From NCBI GenBank assembly GCA_021818125.1, contig JAKAFG010000142.1:1-5505 (forward strand): a DNA stretch of 5,505 bases, written 5' to 3'. A model generated the notes under the pieces. That model searched no databases. It was not told the origin of the DNA and saw only the letters and a list, made by a program, of their open reading frames with translations. Each line of letters opens with the position of its first letter. Within the stretch, counting starts at the first letter, position 1. The position numbers and the translations under genes were made by a program. Below, in pieces: positions 1 to 5,505 of the stretch. This DNA is from Pseudomonadota bacterium. GTDB lineage: Bacteria > Pseudomonadota > Gammaproteobacteria > Acidithiobacillales > Acidithiobacillaceae.

Positions 1-1
1 T

Positions 2-1972
2 CTGGCTTGGGTAGGTCTTGGTTCCGATGCCCTGTCGTCGTCTGCCTATGGTCCTCCTGAGATCTACTACGCCCTCAAGGGCCACGAATATCTCTCCGTA
101 TTCCTCGCTATCGGTATTCCGTTCTCTGTATTCGTGATTTCCGCGGGTTATAAACAGGTCATCGCATTGTTCCCGGATGGCGGCGGCGGCTATCACACCG
201 CAACGACCCTGTTGGGCCCGTTGGCAGGGCTGGTCAGCGGTTCCGCCTTAATCGTCGACTACATCCTGACGGCCGCCATTTCGGTAGCCTCAGGGACCGA
301 GGCTCTACTCAGCACCATGTCGGCGCGTTGGTACGACGAACGCCTTCTCTTTGATTTGGCTGTACTGCTCTTCCTAATGTTTATCAATCTGCGCGGGATG
401 AAGGAATCTATCAAAGTTCTACTGCCTATTTTTATGGCCTTCGTCATCACCCATATCATTATGCTGGGCTGGGGGTTGGCCAGCCACGTCAGCAATGTAC
501 CGCAAATCACCCGTGATACGGTGACCAGCGTCCAGCATGACAACCTACAATACGGCTGGATTTTCATCGTGGCACTGATCATGCGTGCGTTCAGCCTCGG
601 CGGTGGTACGTACACGGGTCTGGAAGCCGTCGCCAATGGTGTCCACATCATGCGCGAACCGCGGGTGCAGACCGGGCAGCGCACCATGACCCTACTGGCG
701 ACCTCTTTGTCTTTGGTAGCGGGCAGTCTGATTTTCCTGTACCTGATGTATCATGTGCATGGACATGCGGGACAAACCCTGAATGCAGTCCTCTATGGCG
801 CGATTACCCACGGATGGACACTAAATGGCATCCATTTCGGTCCTTACGCGACGCTGATTACGCTGGTGACCGAGGGATTGCTGCTCTTTATTGCCGCCAA
901 CACCGGTATCATCACCGCGCCCATCGTTATGGCGAACATGGCCGTCGATCGTTGGCTGCCGGAGCGTTTTTCCTATCTGTCCGATCGGTTCGTATCGCAT
1001 AACGGCATTCTGCTGGTTGGCGTTGCGTCCATCGCCATTCTCTTGACGACCGGCGGCCATGTCCGCATCCTCGTGGTCTTGTACAGCATCAACGTGTTCA
1101 TTACCTTCACCCTGACTATGGCGGGCCTATCACGGCACTGGTTTTCCCAGCGCCATCGTGGTGAACCCTGGAAACATCGCCTGATGATCAGCGCGTTCGG
1201 CTTTATGGTAACGGCGTCCATCCTCGCTATCACCATCTTCGAGAAATTTGATGCGGGCGGTTGGTTTACTCTGCTGGTGACCAGCATCGCCATCATTATT
1301 GGTTATCTGATCTACCGGCATTACAAGGGTATTAGCAAGATGACCGAGGAACTCGATGAAACCATGCTGGATATGGTGCCCGACAACTTACAGCCGGGTC
1401 CGGCGCTGCCCATGGATCCACGCGGTGCAACGGCGGTGATTTTTGTCAGCAAGTTTGACGGCGTTGGCTTGCACACCTTGCTGACGGCACACAGAATGAT
1501 CGGTAGTTTTGTAAAAAATTATGTGCTTTTGTTAGCGGGTGTTGTCGGCCAAGGCGAGTTCAAAGGCATCACGGCACTCGAAGAATTGAAGGTCTATGTC
1601 GAGGCCGAGGCTAACCAGTACATAGCCTTTTGCCGTAATGAAGGCATGGCGGCCACTTGGTTTGCGACCTATTCGACAGACCGGATTCAAGCCATGGAGG
1701 AACTCGCGAATGTGGCCGTTCGTTACTTCCCGCAGAGCACTTTTTTCGCTGGCCGAGTAATTGATTCGACCTATCAGAGTCCATTCTGGGGACTATTGCA
1801 TGATGAGGTCAGCTTCATCGTCCAGGACCGCCTGCAGCATGATGGCTTCACCATGATGATTGTACCGGTGCATGTGCGGGGGGTTCCCAGTCAGCCGCCA
1901 CGCATTACCCTACCGATCTCTATGCCGGAAGACATGGAACTAATCCAGCCCGATAAGGCCGGGTGCGTTTAA
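2..1972 (+). CDS. APC-superfamily permease, KimA-like potassium transporter (5' end outside window)
   Basis: The frame is open to the left edge, so the true start lies upstream; the in-frame GTG at 134 is internal, because the 44 residues before it belong to the family. 656 residues are visible. About 12 membrane helices fill the first ~415 residues, followed by a cytoplasmic domain from about residue 475 to the end. The first helix carries GSDALSSSAYGPPE (Asp9, Tyr16), helix 3 has DYILTAAIS (Thr90, Ser94), helix 6 has TYTGLEAVANG (Thr205, Glu208), and helix 10 has LYSINVF (Tyr361). As I remember the B. subtilis KimA structure, these are the K+-coordinating positions, with the same internal spacings. 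KimA imports K+ with protons and has a C-terminal USP-like domain. K+ as substrate is therefore inferred; automated pipelines may call this an amino acid permease. The APC assignment is firm, the KimA-type assignment moderately so. It converges on the cyclase gene downstream. Confidence 0.82.
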   Translation: MAWVGLGSDALSSSAYGPPEIYYALKGHEYLSVFLAIGIPFSVFVISAGYKQVIALFPDGGGGYHTATTLLGPLAGLVSGSALIVDYILTAAISVASGTEALLSTMSARWYDERLLFDLAVLLFLMFINLRGMKESIKVLLPIFMAFVITHIIMLGWGLASHVSNVPQITRDTVTSVQHDNLQYGWIFIVALIMRAFSLGGGTYTGLEAVANGVHIMREPRVQTGQRTMTLLATSLSLVAGSLIFLYLMYHVHGHAGQTLNAVLYGAITHGWTLNGIHFGPYATLITLVTEGLLLFIAANTGIITAPIVMANMAVDRWLPERFSYLSDRFVSHNGILLVGVASIAILLTTGGHVRILVVLYSINVFITFTLTMAGLSRHWFSQRHRGEPWKHRLMISAFGFMVTASILAITIFEKFDAGGWFTLLVTSIAIIIGYLIYRHYKGISKMTEELDETMLDMVPDNLQPGPALPMDPRGATAVIFVSKFDGVGLHTLLTAHRMIGSFVKNYVLLLAGVVGQGEFKGITALEELKVYVEAEANQYIAFCRNEGMAATWFATYSTDRIQAMEELANVAVRYFPQSTFFAGRVIDSTYQSPFWGLLHDEVSFIVQDRLQHDGFTMMIVPVHVRGVPSQPPRITLPISMPEDMELIQPDKAGCV

Positions 1973-1979
1973 GCAAACG
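1966..1979 (+). repeat. Small hairpin across the permease stop codon
   Basis: CGTTT at 1966-1970 and AAACG at 1975-1979 form a perfect 5-bp stem with a 4-nt loop that contains most of the TAA stop. GGCC just before and GGCC just after could extend the pairing if a 5-nt bulge is allowed. No T-run follows, so it is not a standard intrinsic terminator. It may only help protect the 3' end of the mRNA, or it may be chance. Confidence 0.25.
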
Positions 1980-2110
1980 GCCATTATGGACAACCTGAGC
2001 CGCAAAGACCAAGACACAGCGTCCTCCGCTGCCTGCGCACGAATCGGCTTCTAGTGTAGTGTGGCATTCTGTCACCGACATGCTCATGCGTTGCGAAACT
2101 CGGTGAAACT
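1973..2110. other. Convergent intergenic region with one inverted repeat
   Basis: This 138-nt gap separates the two convergent genes. It contains a perfect 7-bp inverted repeat, TCACCGA at 2072-2078 and TCGGTGA at 2100-2106, separated by 21 nt. The long loop and the lack of a T-run on either strand make it a weak candidate for a bidirectional terminator. I see no convincing gene here; a short leftward frame overlapping the region has no family features. Confidence 0.35.
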
Positions 2111-3733
2111 TCAGTCTCCCAGGATCACCCAAAAATGCGCTCTATCCGCCTTGTGGGACTTGCTCTCATAGAGGGCGTGGTCGGCGCTGCGCAGCAGTTG
2201 GTCGCCCGTTTCTTCTTTCCCGAAGGGATACAGGGCGATCCCCATGCTCCCACTGATCTGGACGATCTCGCCATGGCTCAGTGGGATAGGGGTATTCATG
2301 GTTTCTTCTACCTTGGCAAGGATCGGGGTGAGATCATTCGGCCCAGAGAGGTCTTCCACCAGGAGCACGAACTCATCACCTCCCAGGCGAGCCACAAAGT
2401 CCGATTTGCGCAATGCCTCCGGCAATCGTTTCCCCAGGGTCACGAGCACCTCGTCGCCGGCTTCGTGGCCATAGGCGTCATTCACGGGTTTAAAGCCGTC
2501 CAGATCCAGCATGCACACCGCCAGCAGTTTGCCATGCCGCTCTGCACGGGCCATGGCTTGCTCCAGTTGTTCTTCCAGAAACCGGCGGTTTGGCAAATGC
2601 GTCAGCATGTCATGGCGCGCCAGGTTTTCGATTTCTGCTTTTGCCTGTTCCAACTCGCGCTGTTCAAAATATCGGCTCAGCCCCAACCCCAAGCTGGTAG
2701 CTAGCTGTTTCAATGTTTCCTGTAATGATCGCGTGAAATGCTGGATTTCTTCGCTCTCGATCACCAGCACAACGAATGGGATTTCCCCTCCACCCACAAA
2801 CACCGGGATGGCCATGACACTGCGGACACGGTCAAATACACTACGGTCATCGTTGACATCTTGCGTCAGTGCCGATGAACTTGGATTCAGCGGGCCTTGC
2901 TGAAGTCCCGTACGGAACACCTCACCAGCCACGATGGTGGGACATATTCCTTGCACTGGATATCGTACGGGTACGGCTCTATCGGACAAGGGATCATCGT
3001 CCGCATCAGCCATCGCCTGTATGGTCAAAAACGGGCCTTCCAGTTCTCTGGCAATGACATAGGCCCCGATTGCTTCCGTCTGCGCTACCACATTATCCAC
3101 CAGCCGTTGGTACATGGCCTGGGGGTTGTCCTGGCTCAGGAGATCCTGCTGAACCAGCAAGGTGACGGCCTGATATTGGCGCAGGCGTATCAATTGACGA
3201 AGCAGATTTTGGGTAAACCAGCCGACGCCGCCAACCAGCAACAAGACGAACAATAAAATGGGCAGCCTTTCCCGTTCCGCCCGCCAGAATGCCTGGCGTA
3301 CCGACGATGACGTCCATTGCATATGCAGAGTCCCTAGATATCCGGGAACAGGTATGCCTAGCATGCCGACGCCCGCAGACCACGGGGACCCCAGCGGTGC
3401 CCAATGACCATCCTTCCAGGAGGAAATCACCTGCCCTTGTGAATTGGTGAGCAGAACGATGTTGGGATGGGTGGAAAAACCTGCCTGTATGACCTGCACC
3501 AGCACGGCGGCCTGCCAAAAGGCAAGGCCGACAAACGTTGCGGCCAACGCCACAAAAAAGACGTTACTCCACCACAGCATCCGCCGGTCCGACTGGGACA
3601 GGAATCGTTCAGATGCGCTGGCCAGGAAGCCTCGGAACCGATCAGAAATAGGCCGCCACGGCGAGCTGGGTGCAGGTTTGGAGGAAATTTTATCGATACT
3701 CCTGTCGTCGTCTCGCAGAGTGTAACTATTCAC
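2111..3733 (-). CDS. Membrane-bound GAF-GGDEF diguanylate cyclase
   Basis: Predicted to make c-di-GMP from two GTP at the inner membrane. Numbered from the GTG at 3733 (540 aa): a cytoplasmic N-terminus, helix 1 at about 57-78, an extracytoplasmic segment at about 79-150, helix 2 at about 157-174, a GAF-like domain at about 185-350, and a GGDEF domain from about 374 to the end. The catalytic domain looks intact: LDLDGFKPVND (Asp410, Asn418), AYGHEAGD, and GGDEF at 451-455. RKSD (442-445) lies exactly five residues before GGDEF and matches the RxxD inhibitory I-site, so product inhibition is expected. There is no EAL domain. The C-terminal ALYESKSHKADRAHFW departs from the usual AK..GRNR ending. 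The start is uncertain: an in-frame TTG at 3781 adds 16 residues but lies in a palindrome and has no ribosome site; Met52 is also possible but leaves little ahead of helix 1. The ligand of the sensor part is unknown. Confidence 0.88.
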   Translation of the reverse strand: MNSYTLRDDDRSIDKISSKPAPSSPWRPISDRFRGFLASASERFLSQSDRRMLWWSNVFFVALAATFVGLAFWQAAVLVQVIQAGFSTHPNIVLLTNSQGQVISSWKDGHWAPLGSPWSAGVGMLGIPVPGYLGTLHMQWTSSSVRQAFWRAERERLPILLFVLLLVGGVGWFTQNLLRQLIRLRQYQAVTLLVQQDLLSQDNPQAMYQRLVDNVVAQTEAIGAYVIARELEGPFLTIQAMADADDDPLSDRAVPVRYPVQGICPTIVAGEVFRTGLQQGPLNPSSSALTQDVNDDRSVFDRVRSVMAIPVFVGGGEIPFVVLVIESEEIQHFTRSLQETLKQLATSLGLGLSRYFEQRELEQAKAEIENLARHDMLTHLPNRRFLEEQLEQAMARAERHGKLLAVCMLDLDGFKPVNDAYGHEAGDEVLVTLGKRLPEALRKSDFVARLGGDEFVLLVEDLSGPNDLTPILAKVEETMNTPIPLSHGEIVQISGSMGIALYPFGKEETGDQLLRSADHALYESKSHKADRAHFWVILGD

Positions 3734-3735
3734 AG

Positions 3736-3750
3736 GGGGTACGCTACCCC
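3736..3750 (-). repeat. Hairpin just upstream of the cyclase GTG start
   Basis: Read on the minus strand, GGGGTA and TACCCC form a perfect 6-bp GC-rich stem with a 3-nt loop (GCG). It ends two bases before the GTG at 3733. A purine-rich AAGG lies one base on the other side. In mRNA this could affect ribosome access to the cyclase, either by hiding the start region or by bringing the AAGG closer to the GTG. It could also be a DNA palindrome bound by a regulator. The pairing is seen directly; the role is inferred. Confidence 0.4.
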
Positions 3751-3767
3751 ACCTTGGGCATCCGCAC

Positions 3768-3784
3768 AACTTGTTCCGCAAGTT
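3768..3784 (-). repeat. Palindrome between EVE gene and cyclase gene
   Basis: AACTTG and CAAGTT are perfect 6-bp arms around a 5-nt spacer (CGGAA on the minus strand). The repeat starts 18 nt after the EVE stop codon and overlaps the TTG at 3781 that could otherwise start the cyclase. No T-run follows, so it is not a standard terminator. It is the right size for a dimeric regulator site or a small RNA hairpin. Confidence 0.35.
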
Positions 3785-3802
3785 TGACAGTCATGCGTCG
3801 GT

Positions 3803-4255
3803 TTATCCGGCCCACTGCAGGACGTGATTCCACTGGCCGGCGGTAATGGGCAGGATGGACAGGCGATTCCCTTTGCGAACCAGTAGGCTGTCAGAAAATT
3901 CTGGCATGGCGCGCAGACTATCCAAAGCAATATTGTGCGCAAAAGTCTGGCGATAAGCCACATCGACCAGGTCCCAGCGGGGTTGATCAAGACGCGATGC
4001 CGGGTCGTAATATTTGCTCTGCGGGTCGAACTGGGTGGGGTCTGGATGCGCGGTGCTGGCCACTTCGGCGGTCCCGACGATGCCGGGGACGGGCACGCGC
4101 GAGTGATAAATGAAGACGCCATCACCTATTTGCATACTGCGCAGGAAGTTGCGGGCCTGGTAATTACGGATGCCGTCCCAGGGTTCTTGTCCGCGCTGCT
4201 GCAGATCCTGCAAAGAGAAGGCGTCCGGCTCGGTCTTCATTAACCAGTAAGCCAT
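3803..4255 (-). CDS. EVE domain-containing protein
   Basis: A 150-residue protein that is a single EVE domain of the PUA-like fold, the full length usual for bacterial members. Family hallmarks are visible in order: YWLMKTEPDAFSLQDL at 3-18, WDGIRNYQARNFLR at 26-39, GDGVFIYHS at 45-52, PGIVGTAEV at 57-65, and PDPTQFDPQSKYYD at 71-84, then a C-terminal RLSILPITAGQW stretch. EVE domains are thought to bind modified bases in DNA or RNA (human THYN1 is a relative); the ligand here is unknown. The ATG lies 4 nt after the cyaY stop, with a weak GGA eight bases upstream, so translation probably depends on read-through from cyaY. The protein is cytoplasmic, with no signal peptide or membrane segment. 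The family call is very secure, the function is not. Confidence 0.93.
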   Translation of the reverse strand: MAYWLMKTEPDAFSLQDLQQRGQEPWDGIRNYQARNFLRSMQIGDGVFIYHSRVPVPGIVGTAEVASTAHPDPTQFDPQSKYYDPASRLDQPRWDLVDVAYRQTFAHNIALDSLRAMPEFSDSLLVRKGNRLSILPITAGQWNHVLQWAG

Positions 4256-4259
4256 GCGG

Positions 4260-4574
4260 TCAATCCAGTGACACGGGATGGTCGAGACGCAGGCTCAGCA
4301 GCCGACCGATGGCATGTTCCAGAGATTCCCCACTCTGGCTATCCCGCCATGCGCCGTCTTGCGGCGAGAATCGTGCCGGGCCATCGCTGCAGGCCAGCCA
4401 AATCTGTTGCACCGCTTCCTGACGATTGATGATGATCTGACTGTCATCGGGCAGAAGCAAGGTAAGCACGTTGTCCACGAGATCGCTTTCTACTTCCGGA
4501 GCACTTGCCTCTATCCGGTTCAGCAGATCATTGAGCGTATTTTCAACGGTGACGGCGAAGCTTTGTGGGTTCAT
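4260..4574 (-). CDS. cyaY: Iron-sulfur cluster assembly protein CyaY (bacterial frataxin)
   Basis: A 104-residue frataxin-like protein, close to the 106 residues of E. coli CyaY. The diagnostic central strands are present: DNVLTLLLPDDSQIIINRQE at 34-53, QQIWLAC at 56-62, then a W76 followed by SGESLEHAIGRLL at 81-93. In the family, CyaY binds iron and the IscS cysteine desulfurase and modulates Fe-S cluster building in the cytoplasm. I chose the ATG at 4574 because CAGGA lies 7 nt upstream and MNPQSF lines up with the E. coli N-terminus; an in-frame ATG at 4592 would add MTQDSP. The first helix and edge have fewer acidic residues (Glu22, Glu27, Glu29, Asp31, Asp34) than E. coli CyaY, where that patch binds iron. 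The gene is followed after 4 nt by the EVE gene. Confidence 0.92.
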   Translation of the reverse strand: MNPQSFAVTVENTLNDLLNRIEASAPEVESDLVDNVLTLLLPDDSQIIINRQEAVQQIWLACSDGPARFSPQDGAWRDSQSGESLEHAIGRLLSLRLDHPVSLD

Positions 4575-4581
4575 GGGACTA

Positions 4582-4586
4582 TCCTG
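4582..4586 (-). promoter_or_regulatory. Ribosome binding site deciding the cyaY start
   Basis: Read on the minus strand this is CAGGA, seven bases before the ATG at 4574. The alternative ATG at 4592 has only a GGAG two bases away, which is too close for good initiation. This favours the shorter CyaY. Confidence 0.5.
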
Positions 4587-4607
4587 GGTCATCGCTCCAT
4601 GATGAAG

Positions 4608-4623
4608 CCTGCCGGGCTGCAGG
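4608..4623 (-). repeat. Hairpin in the recQ-cyaY gap
   Basis: CCTGC and GCAGG form a 5-bp stem with a 6-nt loop, extendable by one more pair past a bulged base. It lies in the gap of about 87 nt between the recQ stop and the cyaY start. No T-run follows on the minus strand, so it is a poor terminator. I saw no clear promoter in this short gap. Confidence 0.25.
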
Positions 4624-4661
4624 GCAAGCCGTCGCCTGCGCGCCGACTCTGCGGGAGGGCT

Positions 4662-5505
4662 TTATGGACGCGGATCACGATGCAGTATCTTCAGGAAGGA
4701 CTCCCCGTAAGCCGCCAGTTTGCGCTCCCCGATACCGGGGACGGTGGCCAGCGCCCTCAGGTCGCGCGGGCGGCGTTGCAGCATTTCCATAAGGGTGGCG
4801 TCGTGGAAAATCACATAGGGAGGCACGCCCTGTGCCAGTGCGAGTTCGCGGCGATGCTGGCGCAGGGCTTCCCAGAGGCCAGCGTCCTGGAGCGCGACTT
4901 CCGGGCGTTTGTCGCGCTGCTTCGGTGTCGTGCTTTCATGCTGGCGCAGGGTCAGTTTTTCCTCGCCGCGCAGGAGCGGACGGCTGCTCGGGCTGAGGCG
5001 CAGGCCACCGTGACCCTCGGCATCGACTTCCACCAGTCCACGCAGTAAAAGATGGCGAAAAAGGGCTCGCCAGGTATTGGCGGAGAGTTCCTTGCCAATG
5101 CCGTAGACGCTCAATTGCTCATGGCCCCATTGTTGGATGCGCGGTTCTTCGCGGGCCAGGAGCACGTCGACCAGATATTGCACCCCGAAGCGCTGGCCAG
5201 TCCGGTGGACGGCGGAGAGGGCCTTTTGGGCAGCGACGGTGGCATCCCAGGTGGCTGGGGGCTGCAAGCAGTTGTCACAATTGCCACAAGGCTGGGCGAG
5301 AATTTCGCCAAAGTAGCCGAGCAGGGTCTGGCGGCGGCAGTCCGTGGTTTCGCAAAGGGCGAGCATGGCGTCCAGTTTATGCCCTTCCATCTGCTTACGC
5401 GGCAGGTCGGCTTCCGATTGCTGAATCATCTGTCGTAGCTGCACCACATCCTGCAGGCCATAGTGCATCCATGCCTCGGCGGGCAGGCCATCGCGCCCGG
5501 CACGA
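4662..5505 (-). CDS. recQ: ATP-dependent DNA helicase RecQ, C-terminal part (5' end outside window)
   Basis: 280 residues are visible and the frame runs off the right edge, so the ATG at 5468 is internal. The first visible residues, RAGRDGLPAEAW, are helicase motif VI with its arginine fingers. Next comes the zinc-binding subdomain: Cys56, Cys73, Cys76 and Cys79, with the 17-3-3 spacing of E. coli RecQ (Cys380, 397, 400, 403). The RQC winged helix covers about 88-182 (GIGKELSANTWRALFRHLL), and an HRDC domain covers about 205-278 (VPPYVIFHDATL, VPGIGERKLAAYG). RecQ unwinds DNA 3' to 5' in recombination repair and replication-fork restart. The missing part should hold the ATPase motifs; the full family length is about 600 residues. 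Domain order and key residues look intact, with no sign of decay. The gene precedes cyaY on the same strand. Confidence 0.96.
   Translation of the reverse strand, partial: RAGRDGLPAEAWMHYGLQDVVQLRQMIQQSEADLPRKQMEGHKLDAMLALCETTDCRRQTLLGYFGEILAQPCGNCDNCLQPPATWDATVAAQKALSAVHRTGQRFGVQYLVDVLLAREEPRIQQWGHEQLSVYGIGKELSANTWRALFRHLLLRGLVEVDAEGHGGLRLSPSSRPLLRGEEKLTLRQHESTTPKQRDKRPEVALQDAGLWEALRQHRRELALAQGVPPYVIFHDATLMEMLQRRPRDLRALATVPGIGERKLAAYGESFLKILHRDPRP

Noticed and set aside
134..136. GTG as the start of the transporter
   Set aside because: The in-frame residues before it contain the conserved helix-1 motif, so the gene starts outside the window.
2072..2106. Inverted repeat as a bidirectional terminator
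   Set aside because: The arms are perfect but the 21-nt loop and absence of T-runs do not support a terminator call, so I list it only within the intergenic region.
1920..2132. 70-codon leftward frame across the convergent gap
   Set aside because: It overlaps both neighbouring gene ends, and the composition and lack of motifs argue against a real gene.
2135..2704. 189-codon rightward frame opposite the cyclase
   Set aside because: Antisense to the GGDEF domain, which has intact motifs on the other strand.
3730..4125. 131-codon leftward frame overlapping the EVE gene
   Set aside because: Out-of-frame shadow of the EVE protein, with no domain pattern.
4278..5048. 256-codon rightward frame opposite cyaY and recQ
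   Set aside because: It lies antisense to two clearly recognised genes and shows no family motif; it is a product of GC-rich codon bias.
5052..5438. 128-codon rightward frame opposite recQ
   Set aside because: Antisense shadow of the RecQ zinc and winged-helix region.

Overview
This 5.5 kb window looks like ordinary chromosomal DNA of a proteobacterium with moderately high GC. The CyaY and RecQ proteins are of proteobacterial type. The mix of genes made me think of an acidophile such as Acidithiobacillus, but that is an impression from the protein sequences and was not tested. I see no transposon, phage, CRISPR, tRNA or rRNA signal.

Layout: one gene runs rightward from the left edge (2-1972). 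It is a 12-helix APC-superfamily transporter with a cytoplasmic C-terminal domain, and it resembles the KimA type of K+ importer. It converges on a leftward group that fills the rest of the window. In order of transcription, from right to left, these are the C-terminal part of recQ (entering from the right edge), cyaY (bacterial frataxin), a small EVE-domain protein, and a membrane-bound GAF-GGDEF diguanylate cyclase. cyaY and the EVE gene are 4 nt apart and almost certainly co-transcribed. recQ to cyaY (about 87 nt) and EVE to cyclase (about 69 nt) have larger gaps that contain small inverted repeats, so read-through there is uncertain.

Functionally, the leftward group joins DNA repair (RecQ), iron-sulfur assembly control (CyaY), a putative modified-base or RNA-binding protein (EVE) and c-di-GMP signalling. 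This looks more like housekeeping genes side by side than one dedicated pathway. The points most worth a second look are the KimA-type K+ site in a proteobacterial transporter, the two palindromes just ahead of the cyclase, and the unrecognised extracytoplasmic segment of the cyclase. I found no convincing evidence for a wholly new system.
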